A DNA stretch of 64,000 bases, taken from positions 187,434,501 through 187,498,500 of the forward strand of contig NC_060210.1 in NCBI RefSeq assembly GCF_021130785.1, written 5' to 3'. The DNA comes from Homalodisca vitripennis. Lineage: Eukaryota > Arthropoda > Insecta > Hemiptera > Cicadellidae. Shown here piece by piece: positions 38,090 through 50,600 of this stretch. Every line of letters starts with the position of its first letter. The stretch's first letter is position 1. The translations under genes were made by a program, and so were the position numbers. The notes below the pieces were generated by a model, which saw only the letters and a program-made list of their open reading frames with translations, did not search any database and was not told the DNA's origin.

Positions 38090-38350
38090 ATTTAAAATCT
38101 TAGCTGCCTTCCAGCGTTGGAGCAGTAAAGCTAATGGCGGCAGTTATTCCTGGTCTGCGGCCGACCCCATGTCACGGTCACGGGCATTGCGGCGATTTAT
38201 GTCACCGTTTACTTTACCGTGTCCGCATCTCTACGCGTTATTACCTTACATTTGTTACAGCGACAACGCGGCACTGCGTTACACGTACGAGCGCCGAATT
38301 GTCTTGTACGTACGTCAAATTACAACTGCAACACCAATGTACATGGGTGT
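38090..38350. other. CpG-rich island with no recognised coding function
   Basis: About 260 bp of strikingly GC- and CpG-rich sequence (GGTCTGCGGCCGACCCCATG, CGTCTGTACGTACG-like tracts near 38300) in the middle of AT-rich DNA. Two plus-strand frames overlap it (38085-38375 and 38134-38364). Neither resembles a known domain, and both openings could follow from the low A+T. AATGGCGGCAG (38133-38143) contains an inverted GCCAT, the core of Pho-type Polycomb response sites. Enhancer, promoter, insulator or element fragment are all possible. Confidence 0.35.
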
Positions 38351-41050
38351 GTGTAGAACGGTAGAAAAAACTTAAAAATTAAGGATAGTGCAAACATATC
38401 ATCATTGTCCAAGGGATAGAAATTTTTACTACACTTCTTGTTCAAACTGTTATTGCATAAGTTGTTTAAACTTTACATTTAACTTTTACTGTACCTGATT
38501 GTTTGACCTACATTTTTGCACTGTTATTGACTTGTTGCTTAAACTGTCGCTGTTACATTTAAATTTTACTGTACTGATTTTTCCTACATTTTCCTGTGTT
38601 ATAAGCAGTATAATATGATCAAAATGCACCTTCCCCTTTATCAACGAGAATTTGTAAATTTTTCCTTAGGACTATTGTAGTAAATATATTATTTTAAGCT
38701 GAAATATTATACTTGTTACACTTAGAAAGGTATCTAAGTGATCTGAAATGTACTGAAATTAACTTTTCTTTAATTTCTTTGTTTCATACTTAGGATACTG
38801 TTATATGGTATATAAGCAGCCTGTAGCTATTCTGGTGCAACATTATTTTGAAAATTTTACCTGATATACTAAGTGACCGCCGAATTTATTATAATTTTAT
38901 TACTTTAAGACACGATAAAATTATAATCATCTCTATTTCTTTGTTATCTTACATAACAAACGTACTTACATTATGTTAGAAGACATTTTTATTAGTGCCT
39001 TAAGTTTCCTGATTGGTTTATTTTGGCCATCTTTTTCACGTCCACAAAATGGGAAACATTTTCATGCTATAATTTTGTTATAGAAGAGGTAATTTAAACA
39101 GTTTTCGTGCCCATAATCAAATTATCACAAGACATCTGAATCTTGGATTTTAATATAAGCAGGGAACATAAACATTTTTTCAAGGATTGTATCCCTTGCA
39201 TGGAGAATAATTATTTTGTATTTACTGAATTTTTCAAACATAGCCTCAATTATACAAAATATTACGGGAATCAATGTTCGATACTATGAGTAATAATAAA
39301 CTTTGCCTTCCGTTTAAATTTATCCGTAAAACAAAACAATACAAGTATCTAGCTCTATGATATTGGTAGCCACTAGAGGTTTGGAGCTGGTAAATGTTGG
39401 AGTGAGTTTGTTGTATCCCAGTGGTGCAGAGCTCGCTCAATTTCCAGAGAGAAGATATCATACAACTGACACGTATTTGAAATATCTCTAACCTGGATTA
39501 ATCCCAGTTATAACTCCGATTTATCGTTAACAACTGCTCCCTGCGGCTTTCTGACAGAAATGGGCTATTTGTCACTGTAATTGTTATACTTTCAAATTGA
39601 GGAAACATTATATTTATAAATGTAAATAAAATGAGAATTTAAAAAAAATATATTTAGGTTTATACAAAAAGAGTAGAAAAATATAGCCCAAGCTATCTTT
39701 CTTAAAGTTTCAAAAAACTATGTTCCATACCACTTTTAGACCACATCATAATTATCTGACAAATTATGGCCAATAGACTATTTTGAGTTTTTATTATAGA
39801 GTTACATTTAAATAGTTCTTAGCAATTTTTGTAGAAATGGGATTTATATAATTTCCAAAAAACTAGTATTATTAGTCTGCATAGTTATAATTACATAGCT
39901 AATATTATTAGTCTGGATACAAATCATTTTGTATAAGTATAATAAAAGCCACAATAGTAAAATAATTATATAGATAACATTAAACCTTCATATGGTCTAT
40001 GGATTTTTCATACTATTCATACCATGTAATTTTAAATATTATGGTTTCAATTGCGTGGTACAAAAAATTAAAATCCATAACATTTTTTACTAATTTAAAG
40101 AATGCTATATTTATAAAACTATCACAACTAATCTAAATTCAAAAAAAGGATTCACGTTGAAAATCAATATTTATTTTATTATATTATGCTTTCTTCCCTT
40201 AGTTTTAGTTAAAATAGGTTACTATATACGTTTTAAAGTCATGATCTATGACAATGTTTAATTCATATATACTGCTTAGGTTTGAGTGAATGATCCAATT
40301 AGCATCATTAAGAAAAATACGTAAGTGAGAAATAATAGTGATTTTATTACTACGACATAATATAAAAACAAATGTCCACAAAAGATATTTTATAATAGGT
40401 CAAGTTTAAATGTAACAGGATCAAAGAAACATTTCTAACAAGAAATGCAGGATATACGTATTTGCTCAGGACTATAACAATGTTTGGATTGTCAACATTA
40501 CTTAGTGAATTGTAAAGCACTTGGAGTACAATCGTGGGCCGTTGTGTTTTATGTATGTTGGAACATATTTGAAGTTCTGAAGACTCGAAGAACCAATTGA
40601 AACATACCAAAAGACAACTAAACAGTTTTTACTTATAAAATATTCTTTGCTTGAATAATTATACTTTGTTTCACCTAGATCTAAAAAATGCCACATGAGT
40701 AACCAATCATATACAGGTTTTTCACAAAAGGATATCACAAACTTCAATAGATGAAAGTATTTATTATTTCAATATCTTATAAACTTATGTAGAAAATATG
40801 TGCTTTAGACGCTAGTTGCAAATTTATATTGCTTATAACAAAAATGAATATCTCCAGAGCTATTTAAGCTAAGGAAACCAAATTTGACATATAGATTTAA
40901 ATATATAAGACAAGAAAATTTTGTTATTTTCTTTAATGATAAAATGGCGTCTGTCGAAAATATTACTATCCAAATAACTAAAAAAAACATTTAGTTATAA
41001 CAAATTTACTAGAAATCAATTATATGAGTAATTCAATTACAATACTTCCA
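38351..41050. other. AT-rich spacer, nothing recognised
   Basis: Open frames at 39246-39461, 40350-40610, 40502-40747 and 40805-40990 on the minus strand are short and AT-biased with no domain. I consider them chance. Confidence 0.45.
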
Positions 41051-41054
41051 ACGG

Positions 41055-41315
41055 TACTTGTTAAAAAAATCCATAAGTGCTTAAGCGAACATGACCAAAG
41101 GCACTCTTGCACAATCCGGGAGCAGCAAACATTTTATCTTTTGTTAGGCATAAGCTGTTTTACATAGATCGGAAACGTTTTTTGGGATAGGAAGTATTTT
41201 AAATTTTTACAAAAAATCCAATGCTACTTTTTTTTAACGAATCCCGTCAACGCATAAGCGAGCACGGCGACTTTAATGATACTCTTGCACAAGCCAGGAG
41301 TAAGAAACAAATGAT
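41055..41315. repeat. Tandem pair of diverged 180-bp units
   Basis: Unit 1 (about 41060-41140) has CATAAGTGCTTAAGCGAACA and GCACTCTTGCACAATCCGGG. Unit 2 (about 41235-41315) has CGCATAAGCGAGCACG and ATACTCTTGCACAAGCCAGG. The second unit's end is the left arm of the hairpin at 41278-41364. Confidence 0.6.
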
Positions 41316-41364
41316 ACCTGTCATCTGTGACATGTTTGGCGCTCCTGGCTTGTGCAAGCGTATC
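41278..41364. ncRNA. Strong hairpin, candidate microRNA precursor
   Basis: Arms 41278-41300 and 41342-41364 are complementary over 23 bp with a single mismatch (ACTCTTGCACAAGCCAGGAG on the left, CTCCTGGCTTGTGCAAG on the right). The 41-base loop can fold further (AAACAAATG with CATGTTT, and TGTCA with TGACA). The size and near-perfect stem fit an animal pre-miRNA, and the arm sequence does not match any miRNA I remember. Alternatives are a small inverted-repeat transposon or a palindrome formed by local duplication, since the left arm recurs at 41100-41125 without a partner. Confidence 0.35.
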
Positions 41365-41956
41365 TTTATAGTGGTTGTACTGTGCAACAAGTTATAGTAT
41401 AGAACGATGTATATTGGTATCAAGAGACTAGTTAAAGACTGATGTATATTCCCTAGTAAAACTGAACAGTAGCATCTTGTTGATGTATCTGGCACTAGAA
41501 AAATGTACTATTCTGGCTAGCTTCGTTGTTTCTTTCCACATAATTACGAAAGATTTAAGTAACGCTCTTACAGGTCTAAATGTCTCCATGCTGAATAATC
41601 AATACTTTTACACTTCACTGATTGATTAAATATATCATTACATTTTTATAAACGGAAATCGTATTATTTAGGTTCAGAAATGATCGACTCTAAAATGTAA
41701 TAAACGATAATTGTAATTGTCGTTCGTTTGATCCTACAATTTTTCAGTACATAGGTAGTTTTAACAATATAATAAACAAAATTATAAAAGTAAACATCTG
41801 CCGTGATGTTTATTAAGAAATATAGTATTTTTACTTCTGTAAAAAAATCTGTATCTCCTCTTTTATGATAGTTTGGGATGTTGTTATTGGACACAGTAGA
41901 TAAATGTAGACACATTAGATAGATATTGGCCATTGTATGATGGCTACCTTCTTGAC

Positions 41957-42292
41957 TTTCGAAAAGTCAGGCATGAAGTCGGGAGGAAACGTTTTTCGTA
42001 TTTCGGCCCTAAATTGTACAATGACCTCCCCCTTAGCCTTAAGCAATACAGTTGCAATTCTTTCAAATTAAAATTTAAGGACTACATATGTGTTGATAAA
42101 TAGCGTATTTAAGTTGTTAGTGTATAAGTTTTAGTATTTGGTATAATCCAATGTTGTTCCGTTTAGTTTTAATCACAAGTCTTTGTTATTTAGTATTTAA
42201 GGTCATTAAATGACTTGAGTTGTTCTTCAAAACAGTATATGTACTGAGAAACGCTTGTAAATAAAGGCATTTTGATTTATTTATTTATTATT
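41957..42292 (+). mobile_element. 5'-truncated non-LTR retrotransposon: end of reverse-transcriptase ORF and 3' UTR
   Basis: The plus frame 41957-42103 reads FRKVRHEVGRKRFSYFGPKL and continues YNDLPLSLKQ, ending at TAG 42101. This YFGPKLYNDLP motif is the typical C-terminal tail of LINE reverse-transcriptase proteins. It is followed by a 160-base AT-rich 3' UTR, an AATAAA near 42261, and a short TTTA-repeat tail ending near 42292. Everything upstream of the last 48 codons is missing, as expected of a 5'-truncated insertion. The clade (CR1, Jockey or similar) cannot be decided from this much. Confidence 0.75.
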
Positions 42293-44155
42293 TATAAAAG
42301 CATACTTTGTATTGTGATGTTTGTAAAAAGTATATAAGGATGATCACACTACACTGTCTCTCTTGATTTTTCTGAGGTGATTCACTTCGATTAAGGAAAT
42401 TGAGTTTGGAAGTTAGAATTTAGAAAGCTTTCTCATTCCGTGGTGGCGTGTGATGAGCAGGAGGGAGTGGGGAGACAATTGTGTCTGCAGCATGCTTTAA
42501 CTTTACTATAAATAACGAAGCTAAATAATAATATTAAGTAAATATTTTTTGGTTCTAATATAGTTAAAGGAATTTAATATTAGAATTTAGATTTAGAAAG
42601 TATATTAGTCAGTATATAAACAAATGTGTGTATAGTAAGTAATGTAAGTAAGTATCTTATTGTTTTCATATAACATACTAACTATAAAGAAAATAACAGA
42701 CAGATAAGTTGTTTCTGTTTTCAGGTTTATTATATAATGTATTATTTCGCATACATATGTTTAGTAAATTTCCTCTTTATACGAAATTATATTTAACTGT
42801 GAAATAGAACTTCAGAAATCATGTACCGTGTGATATACATTCAAAGATTTACATTAGCTATAATAGTTATGATAATATGAAGTACCAAATTATCATGAAG
42901 ATGTTGAATTGAGACGTATAATTTGAAATGAAAGGATTGAATTTGTATTTTTCCTGACTATCAACAAAATGTTCATGAACTCGTCTTAACTTACTTAGTT
43001 GTTAAGGCAACTAATATTTTAATTTGTTTTATAGAAGCAAAACTATATGCAAATGTTTAAAGAGACTAATGAAAAAAAGGAGGAATTACTCTAAACTAAA
43101 ATTTCACAGTAACCATGAATCATGAAAACATAGTCACGCACATATACCACATGTTATAGACTTTTACAGAAGAAACACCTGAAAATAAAGCCCCTAGTAC
43201 CATACATATCGGTCTTATTGGATTAATCATATTTCTTTTAAAGAATCAAAAACAGTTTTCGTAGTATTTTAGATTAAGCTGGAAAATATATTCTAAATAA
43301 ATTTATAGGTTCATATTTTGAACCAGTATTATAACCTTCTATTTCGACCCTGCAAAAAAATTGTGGCTTTCCGTCAGTTTTGATCCTTGGAAATACACTT
43401 TTATAGATATTAAGAATAGCCAGGTTTTGTATTAAATACAGTAAATATTGCTCAGGCATAATAGGCTGCAGTTCTCGTATACATTGAATACTAGAAGAGT
43501 AAATTTTATTTGTAATAGTTTGTAGTTGATTCTTACGAATCAATAACTTTTTAGTTAGTGTTAAACTAAGTATAAGAACGCAAAATTGTTGCACATAAAC
43601 ATTAAAGAAGAATGGTACGAATGATTGAGTAATGTTTTGATATCATATAAAATGGAATGACATGTTCTGAGATAAGTTCTACAGTTATTTAATAGCCCAA
43701 AATTAGTTTTCCCTCTTAATTTATTTTTTGCCAGACTTAGACCTAAAATACATGGAAGAGTTTTTAAAACAATAGAAAAACACTGTATGCAGATATTGAG
43801 AAACTTAAATAAAGTTGTTAAATAAACTATGTCAGAAGTTATATATTTTCAACTGTATGCTGATACTTTACCTCATAAATATTCTTGATTCCCCACTATT
43901 CGTCGCTGTTTTAAATGCAAGTGTAAAGAGAGCATTCATATTTTTTTATGTTTTTAAGTGGTATGTAAGAAAAATTAAATTTGATATTGAATGAAATTTA
44001 AAAATTCATTCAAACTTATTCAAAGTTTCTTATATGCATAAGAAGAGTTTCCATATATGTATAAATTACATATATTATTATTTTCGATTTCACTTATTAA
44101 ATAAAAGAAAAAACGATGTATGTAGATGTTGGAATATAAATCAAATATACTCTGA
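42293..44155. other. AT-rich spacer, nothing recognised
   Basis: A GC-richer stretch at 42435-42490 contains GTGGTGGCGTGTGATGAGCA and a purine-rich tract. The minus frame 43274-43594 (106 codons) has no recognisable motif and AT-driven composition, so I leave it uncalled. Confidence 0.4.
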
Positions 44156-44298
44156 CAAGTTCTGTGTGATCGGCATGGATACATATTTGACCAGCCCTAC
44201 TGGGCACCACTCCAGGCAGATCCTGGTGATAACAAAGAAACAACATTGGACCTGAAATTGAAACCTGAAGGACACCCTATCTAAGCTTTTATGAATAA
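44156..44298 (+). other. Possible short terminal coding exon with polyadenylation signal
   Basis: A plus frame open from 44156 ends at TAA 44282-44284 and reads like real protein in its second half (DQPYWAPLQADPGDNKETTL, then DLKLKPEGHPI). AATAAA follows at 44293-44298. The patch is richer in G+C than its surroundings. There is no in-frame ATG, so it would have to be a last exon; AG dinucleotides at 44158-44159 and 44193-44194 are possible acceptors, but polypyrimidine tracts are weak. I do not recognise the peptide. A 42-codon opening can arise by chance. Confidence 0.25.
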
Positions 44299-45709
44299 AG
44301 CATATTCTTTTATATGATATATATCTATGTAAATATTTAGTATGTACCCGTATAATCCGTTTTAGATCGAGGACACCTAACAGATTTAAACTACAGAAAC
44401 AAAAATTCAAGTACGGTTTATTGCACAACTAATTATGTATCTTAGTCCTGAAACTTACTTACAAAGATTATACTGATACAGTGGTTGTAATTTATAAGAA
44501 CAATGCTAGAAATTGTTTGGTTGTCAACATAAAACAATTGTTGAAATCTCATTCATGATTGATCTGAGACTGACACAATGTTTTTATGTTTTCAAAAATA
44601 ATAATAACAAAGTGTATCTATGAAACCTTTTTATTTTCGTATTAATCATCGCACTAAAACTTCAAATTGTTTTTTTATATCCTAGGATTATTTACAATTA
44701 ATTTCCATTTTCTAAATGTGATTTACAAGACAGTGGGCTTGCTAAGCTTCTTTATTAAAGTCTAGATCATTTTATAAATCAGTAGCATAAGTGGACACTA
44801 TTAGAGATGTTATTTTCAACTTAATAAAAACATATCCGGTACGAACGCTGAACTAATATATACCTTTAAGTCACTAACCATATCAATTCAGTTAAAAGTT
44901 GCGATATGGTAAATTTCCAAACTGAGCAAAGTCTTCCTTTCGGCCATTTAAAACTATATTATATTTAAAGAGCGCTGTGTATTATTACATTAAAATATGT
45001 AATGTAATATGTTTTTAGTAGTTCATTACATCATATAGAGGTATGTAAATATAATATGAGATATAATATTGAAACCAAATTCCAAATTTTTAACATTGGA
45101 AGGTGGACATTTGAATAGTTTAGACTGTTCTGTATTAAATGTAAAAATATTGGTTACGTCCGAACATAAACTATTAGAAATTATTTGTATATATTATAAA
45201 TCAAACTGTATAAACTAATAATTATAATATAAATTCCATAACAAATACAGTCATACGAAATATTATATATCGTTATTCTAAATTATTAGGATATTTCTTT
45301 AGAATTAATTAATACCGTACCAGATGCGTTTCAAAGAAAGAAATTTGCGTTGCTTATTTCGGGTTGAAATCAAGAACATGTTACAAACAAGTTATGACTA
45401 TATTTCATCACTAATCCTTTGGTTATACATTAATAACAACTATTGTAAGCCAATTTATGTTAATTTTGATCTAATGCTGTAACCAATGCAACACAACTAT
45501 TATTTTTATTACAACTTTGGTACGATTTTGTCTTATAGAATCGTTAATAATATCCTTAATGAACCTGATAAATGAACATATATTAAAAAACTTCCTTTTT
45601 TCATATCCTAGTTCTTGAATTAGTGAACCTTAAAGTACTAATAAACAAATAAATTCAATTTCCATTTTAGAAGAATCCTTGCACTTCCAAATATCGACCT
45701 GTGTTACGT
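44299..45709. other. AT-rich spacer, nothing recognised
   Basis: No repeats or coding signals could be supported. Confidence 0.5.
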
Positions 45710-45920
45710 ATACAGTTTAATCCACTTTCACAACTGTACAGTTACAGACAATAGTAACAGTGGGGGATTACGGTCGCGCTAAGTGGACATTCAACCGGAC
45801 AATAGATTAAGCCACGTCTGTCAGCGACAATAGCTGTACAATAATGGACTACTCACGGACGGGTTACGGTGGGCTTAATAATATACACTGGAGCGTTCGT
45901 CACGGAAACGAAGGGAGGAT
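45710..45920. other. GC-rich island
   Basis: A 200-bp patch with CpGs (GGGGGATTACGGTCGCGCTA, GGACGGGTTACGGTGGGC, GTTCGTCACGGAAACGAAGG). No long open frame and no RNA-gene signature is visible. GGGGATTACGG contains GGATTA, a Bicoid/Otx-type homeodomain core. Confidence 0.3.
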
Positions 45921-46204
45921 TATATTACATTTGAGTTTTAAGCTTCAGTATGATACTAGATCACAGTAACTAATTGAGAATTGGACCACTCAGGGGTTCG
46001 TTAAAGTTTTAGCTTTATTCTAAAAATATGTTATTTGAATAAAATAGAACTCTACAATAACGCCAAAATTAAATTAGTACTGCTTTCTTGGTATTTAAAA
46101 AGCATCTATATACATATGTGAAACTTTCGGTAGGACTCCAGTACCAGCACTAAAAACCTCAAATCTATTCAGGAATCTATGATTAGGTTAATTTATAATA
46201 ATAT

Positions 46205-46222
46205 TATATATATATATACATA

Positions 46223-46262
<40 letters not shown>
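46205..46262. repeat. (TA)n microsatellite with interruptions
   Basis: TA repeats interrupted by CA and GT steps in the left half. Confidence 0.95.
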
Positions 46263-46266
<4 letters not shown>

Positions 46267-47019
46267 CCATTCAAAAATAAAACTAGAATTATTAGTGTTG
46301 TGTGATACTATCACGAGAGATGTTTTACGTTTATGACGTAAGATAGTGCCCCGGTCTGATAGTCAAAGACAGTCTCGGAAACTTAACATTTAAAAAGTAC
46401 AAAATACCCTCTAATCAGTGATAAACACGGTTTTGCTTTTCTTTTTACTTTCCTTATTTAAAAATAAATATTATTTTTAAATCAACGTTGTATATTGATG
46501 CACGTTTATACATGTTATTTAACATTAAAGAATATATGCTGATCAGTACGGGAACATACATCTCAATAATGTTGGAAGCATGTTTAATTTTTTAATAATT
46601 CAGGTTCATTGATTCTAAATATAATTTATATGAAATAGCTTAACGTTATTTCTGCAGGAAACAGCATTTTTGATGCTATTTCGTAATATTTTGTAAATAT
46701 TTATTATACCACATCCATCGTATGGTATGAACAATGTTCTTTTAAGTAATTTTTCTGCAAAAAAAAAAAAAAACTGTTGTCTATGAGTAACAAAATATTA
46801 TAGAAACATCAAAATTCAGACGAGGTATGTTAATTGTAAAATATAATATTTTAATAATAGTAAATTGGAAATGTTTTCCGATATCAAATTAATTTTGGAA
46901 GATCATTCAGAACGGAGGATTCTATTATCAGGCAATTTTTGAATCTTTAAAATCACAAAGTTTAATTAATATCGGAAAATGTGGTGTAACTCACCAGTGA
47001 TAATAAATTTTAAAAGTTG

Positions 47020-47020
<1 letters not shown>
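46263..47020. other. AT-rich spacer, nothing recognised
   Basis: It includes a 13-A run near 46760. No coding or repeat structure otherwise. Confidence 0.5.

Positions 47021-47107
<87 letters not shown>
47021..47107. repeat. (CA)n microsatellite
   Basis: About 43 perfect CA units. Confidence 0.98.
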
Positions 47108-47109
<2 letters not shown>

Positions 47110-47559
47110 ATAACAATAACTATTTTAACCCACGTTCCATTAATATTTTTAATTACTAGTAATTAATAGTTATATTACGACTTTCAAAAATTACCTGTAA
47201 ATTGGAAGGTGAATTTTGAATATTGGCACAGACCCAATTGGAAGCTAGACATTGCAAAGAATAATAACAGTTTGGCTTCATCAAGGAATTCAAAGTTAAT
47301 CACCCTCTATAGAACTTTTATCTTCTTTATTATTATTCATTATTAGAAACGTTTTCATGTCTTTGAAAAATTATGCCCTTGATTAGATGTTTGTGGGCGA
47401 GTTATTCATATAAAGTTTAATATCTGTTCATGCTTTTAAATATAAAATAAATGGAAATAAATAAAACTTTATATCTTTCATTTTATTAAACAAAATGACA
47501 ATAACAATGTATTTTTATAACATGAATCGTATTATAAATAATTATTTATTATTGTGGGA

Positions 47560-47730
47560 ACAATGAAACGACTTGCCCGCAAATAACCCTAAGTAACCTA
47601 AAGATTGATTAGAGAATTGAACGGCAGCAGCTGTCCGGAATCTATTACAACTAATGCTCCAACACTGCAACAGCTGCTCTGTTTCAAATGAGAGTGAACG
47701 CTCACAAAACCCAGACCTTAAAGGTAACAA
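47560..47730. other. GC-richer patch
   Basis: It contains GGCAGCAGCTGTCCGGAATC and CTGCAACAGCTGCTCTG, each with an E-box CAGCTG (47629-47634 and 47669-47674). The minus frame 47542-47730 (62 codons) has no recognisable motif. It may be a small enhancer. Confidence 0.25.
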
Positions 47731-48333
47731 TTCTTTTGAAGTAGCTAAGAACTGGATTTCTTATTAATTTTAATACTGGATGCAAATATTAGTTTTATAA
47801 AATGCATAAAAACGCTTACAATATAGTATAACAATTGCCTTCCGTTAAAATCCAGATACTTTATGGCTTCCTGTGTCACATGTTCCGAATGATTCATTCC
47901 TTCTCCAACAGCCATTAGAAGAGATGATCCCTCGATAGTTGGTTTCGTCGATTCGTAAATATACAAATAAACAAATCTAATATACGAGCTCAAGTAAAAT
48001 ACAGTTATACTACAAAGTAACAAAATGATTAACATACGATTACAGAAAAATTGCACGTGAATAATTGTTACATAATTACTATCAATCTCTAAAAAAATGA
48101 ATGGATGAGGATATCGCATCCAGTTATCATAAGTAATATGTATGACTTGAAGCGGAAATAAAGGCTCACGTCTTTAAAATCTATTAAGGGAATATAATGT
48201 TGAAACACTTGTGAATGCCGTGCTACGTTTAATAATTTTGTATTTACTTTTAGCCAACGACCTTAACAGGCTACATACTAAGATTTTGTCATAGAGTATG
48301 AACATAATCCTATTATAAACCCTTATGTTTGCA

Positions 48334-48334
48334 A

Positions 48335-48398
<64 letters not shown>
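48334..48398. repeat. (TA)n microsatellite
   Basis: TA repeats with one GT interruption. The minus frame through it is an artefact. Confidence 0.95.
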
Positions 48399-48400
<2 letters not shown>

Positions 48401-50454
48401 CACTCAAGGTAAATCGTCAGGAATTGCAATTTTCTACAGAACGATCTCTGGCAAACAAATGATTTCAAGAGATGGATACCCTTACGTTCACTTTTGTCCA
48501 ATGGGATAAGTTAGTACTAAGCGGTTGAAGTTTTATTTGTGGGGAGGTTATACAGTATTGTATTTAGTGATTCGCAATACATCCTTGTTTAAAAATACCC
48601 CAAATGACCTAGAAAGAGTAAGTGTAAGCAAAATAAAAACAATTTCTTTACATGTTTACGTCGTGAATATCTATATGAAAATAATAGTCCTTGTCAAATA
48701 AATTTTCATGCTTATTTTTTGCGGTAATAATGAGATTACTAAATCTATCGGAATACATGAAAATAATTTGTTTGTGGTATGAATATCCAAACTCGATATA
48801 CTAACAGTGCTCTGATATTTATTAGTGCTCTTTGTTTAACATTAACTATCTAGTACTTTGACAAAACTCACTCAGATACATAGAATGTTCTCAAAGACTG
48901 TAAGACCCCGGGCATTTCGTGTCCTCAAAGTTTTGTTTGATGATTGCAGAGTGAGGGTGTTTGAGCAGATCTTGACCTTGTGAGAGATTAGCCCATCACA
49001 TTTACATAGATACGTTCAAATTACGGCTAGCCTCCGGACTGATTCTAAAGGTTTTATCATCCGATAATTTCACCTTTATCGAAAAGAAAAAGAACTTGAA
49101 ACCTTACAGGAAAACAATTTCATCGAATAAAACAAATTTCATAATGCTATTTGGTGCTTTGAAAATTTAACGTAGGAGACTTTCGTTTTATAAATTAAGG
49201 AAAATATAAAACGTTTGATATAGTAATATCTTGTTTGTGCTAAAGCATATTTGTTTTATTATATTTTTCAGTACGTAAATGATCAAATATATTACAAAGG
49301 ATATATTCATAATATAGGTACTACAGGATAGACGTACGGTTACGACCTGAAGCATCTAAAAATTAATATTATCAGTACAGTTTACTACAGGAGTAAAGTA
49401 TTTTAATAATTATTTTTAAGTGCTTTACTTAAGTAATCACCAGAGTGAGGTTATAAAAGAGAGGACAGATTCGTAAATGGTTTTAGATAATGGAGGTTTA
49501 CTGATGAAATCTAAGCATTATGATTTAAAACATATCTTAACTAACTATCTACTACTATCTAAAATAAGTACTTCAGATCACAATTTCGCAGAAGTTTTGA
49601 TGGATATTTGAAATATATATCTTACTTCGTTTTCAAGATAGCTAACGGCCACGCAGACAGAACCTTTGACAGCCTGTAGGCATAAAAACAACTAAGAGTA
49701 GGTCAACACATTGAGTGATAGTATTTGCTGATATTAAAACAGATCTTAAGTTCTGACATACATCTTCACCGAATACTATGTTGTATAATGCAATGTTGCA
49801 CGTATAAATATGAAACCTATAATGTCATAGCCTCTTACAGGAGTGTTATATTGCTATCGGAAATTTAACTTGAACTCGTAAGGTTTTTAGAAAATCCCAA
49901 TAATAATAAAAGAGTAAAGATGATAATAGCCTTATGACACATATAAATATTTTTTATTGTTAAAAAGAATATTTCTCTTATTTGTTACGAATTTTGACGT
50001 AAAAGTTAAAATTGTTTTATAGTACATACACAATTAAACGATTGGTAGAACATAGTTTTTACTTGAATGAGCAACAGATTAACTTGATCACTTTTCCAAT
50101 ATTATGTAGATGTTTTAAGTAACAGTAACAATGAAGCAAATGTTTGTGTGGATATTCGGAAAAATACAATACAGGAGATATCTTAAAGTGCATTTTAGGT
50201 AAATAATGCTCCATTAAAGTGTACTAAACTGAGAAGGATTGTCAATGTTAATATAAATAACTTATTTCGTACTACAGTATTTAAATCTAGATACAGTTTC
50301 ATTAACCTAGATAATTTATACACAAATAACAGAAGAGTTGCAGAGTGAAGTATAAAATACACGATAATTTTATTTTCTTATAAGATCGGTTATAATGTCA
50401 GATGAGATTTGCCAGCATATTGAAAAACTAACAGGAACAAAAGCGTGTAAACGA
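48399..50454. other. AT-rich spacer, nothing firmly recognised
   Basis: A fragment near 49560-49675 (GTTTTCAAGATAGCTAACGG then CACGCAGACAGAACC) may be an inverted scrap of the GGCTGAGC-family repeat. Confidence 0.35.
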
Positions 50455-50600
50455 TGATATTGAGGGTTCATGCTTCCGCCCATGCCCGCCTGGAACACGT
50501 CCGCCCTAGAAATTACACTCTGCAGAGAAGACATTGGCTTTGTCAGCGGATAATTGAGATATGTTGTGATCCCGGCAAGACTATTGGCTTTTTCAATTTT
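50455..50600. other. GC-rich island
   Basis: CTTCCGCCCATGCCCGCCTG and CACGTCCGCCCTAG stand out from the AT-rich flanks. No frame or RNA signature is visible. Confidence 0.3.

Noticed and set aside
43274..43594. 106-codon minus frame
   Set aside because: There is no recognisable domain, AT-driven composition and no adjoining signal.
47745..48119. 124-codon minus frame with hydrophobic stretches
   Set aside because: The composition fits AT-rich chance sequence. No homologous family is recognised, and hydrophobic residues are expected from T-rich codons.
48174..48407. 77-codon minus frame
   Set aside because: Its N-terminal part is a TA microsatellite.
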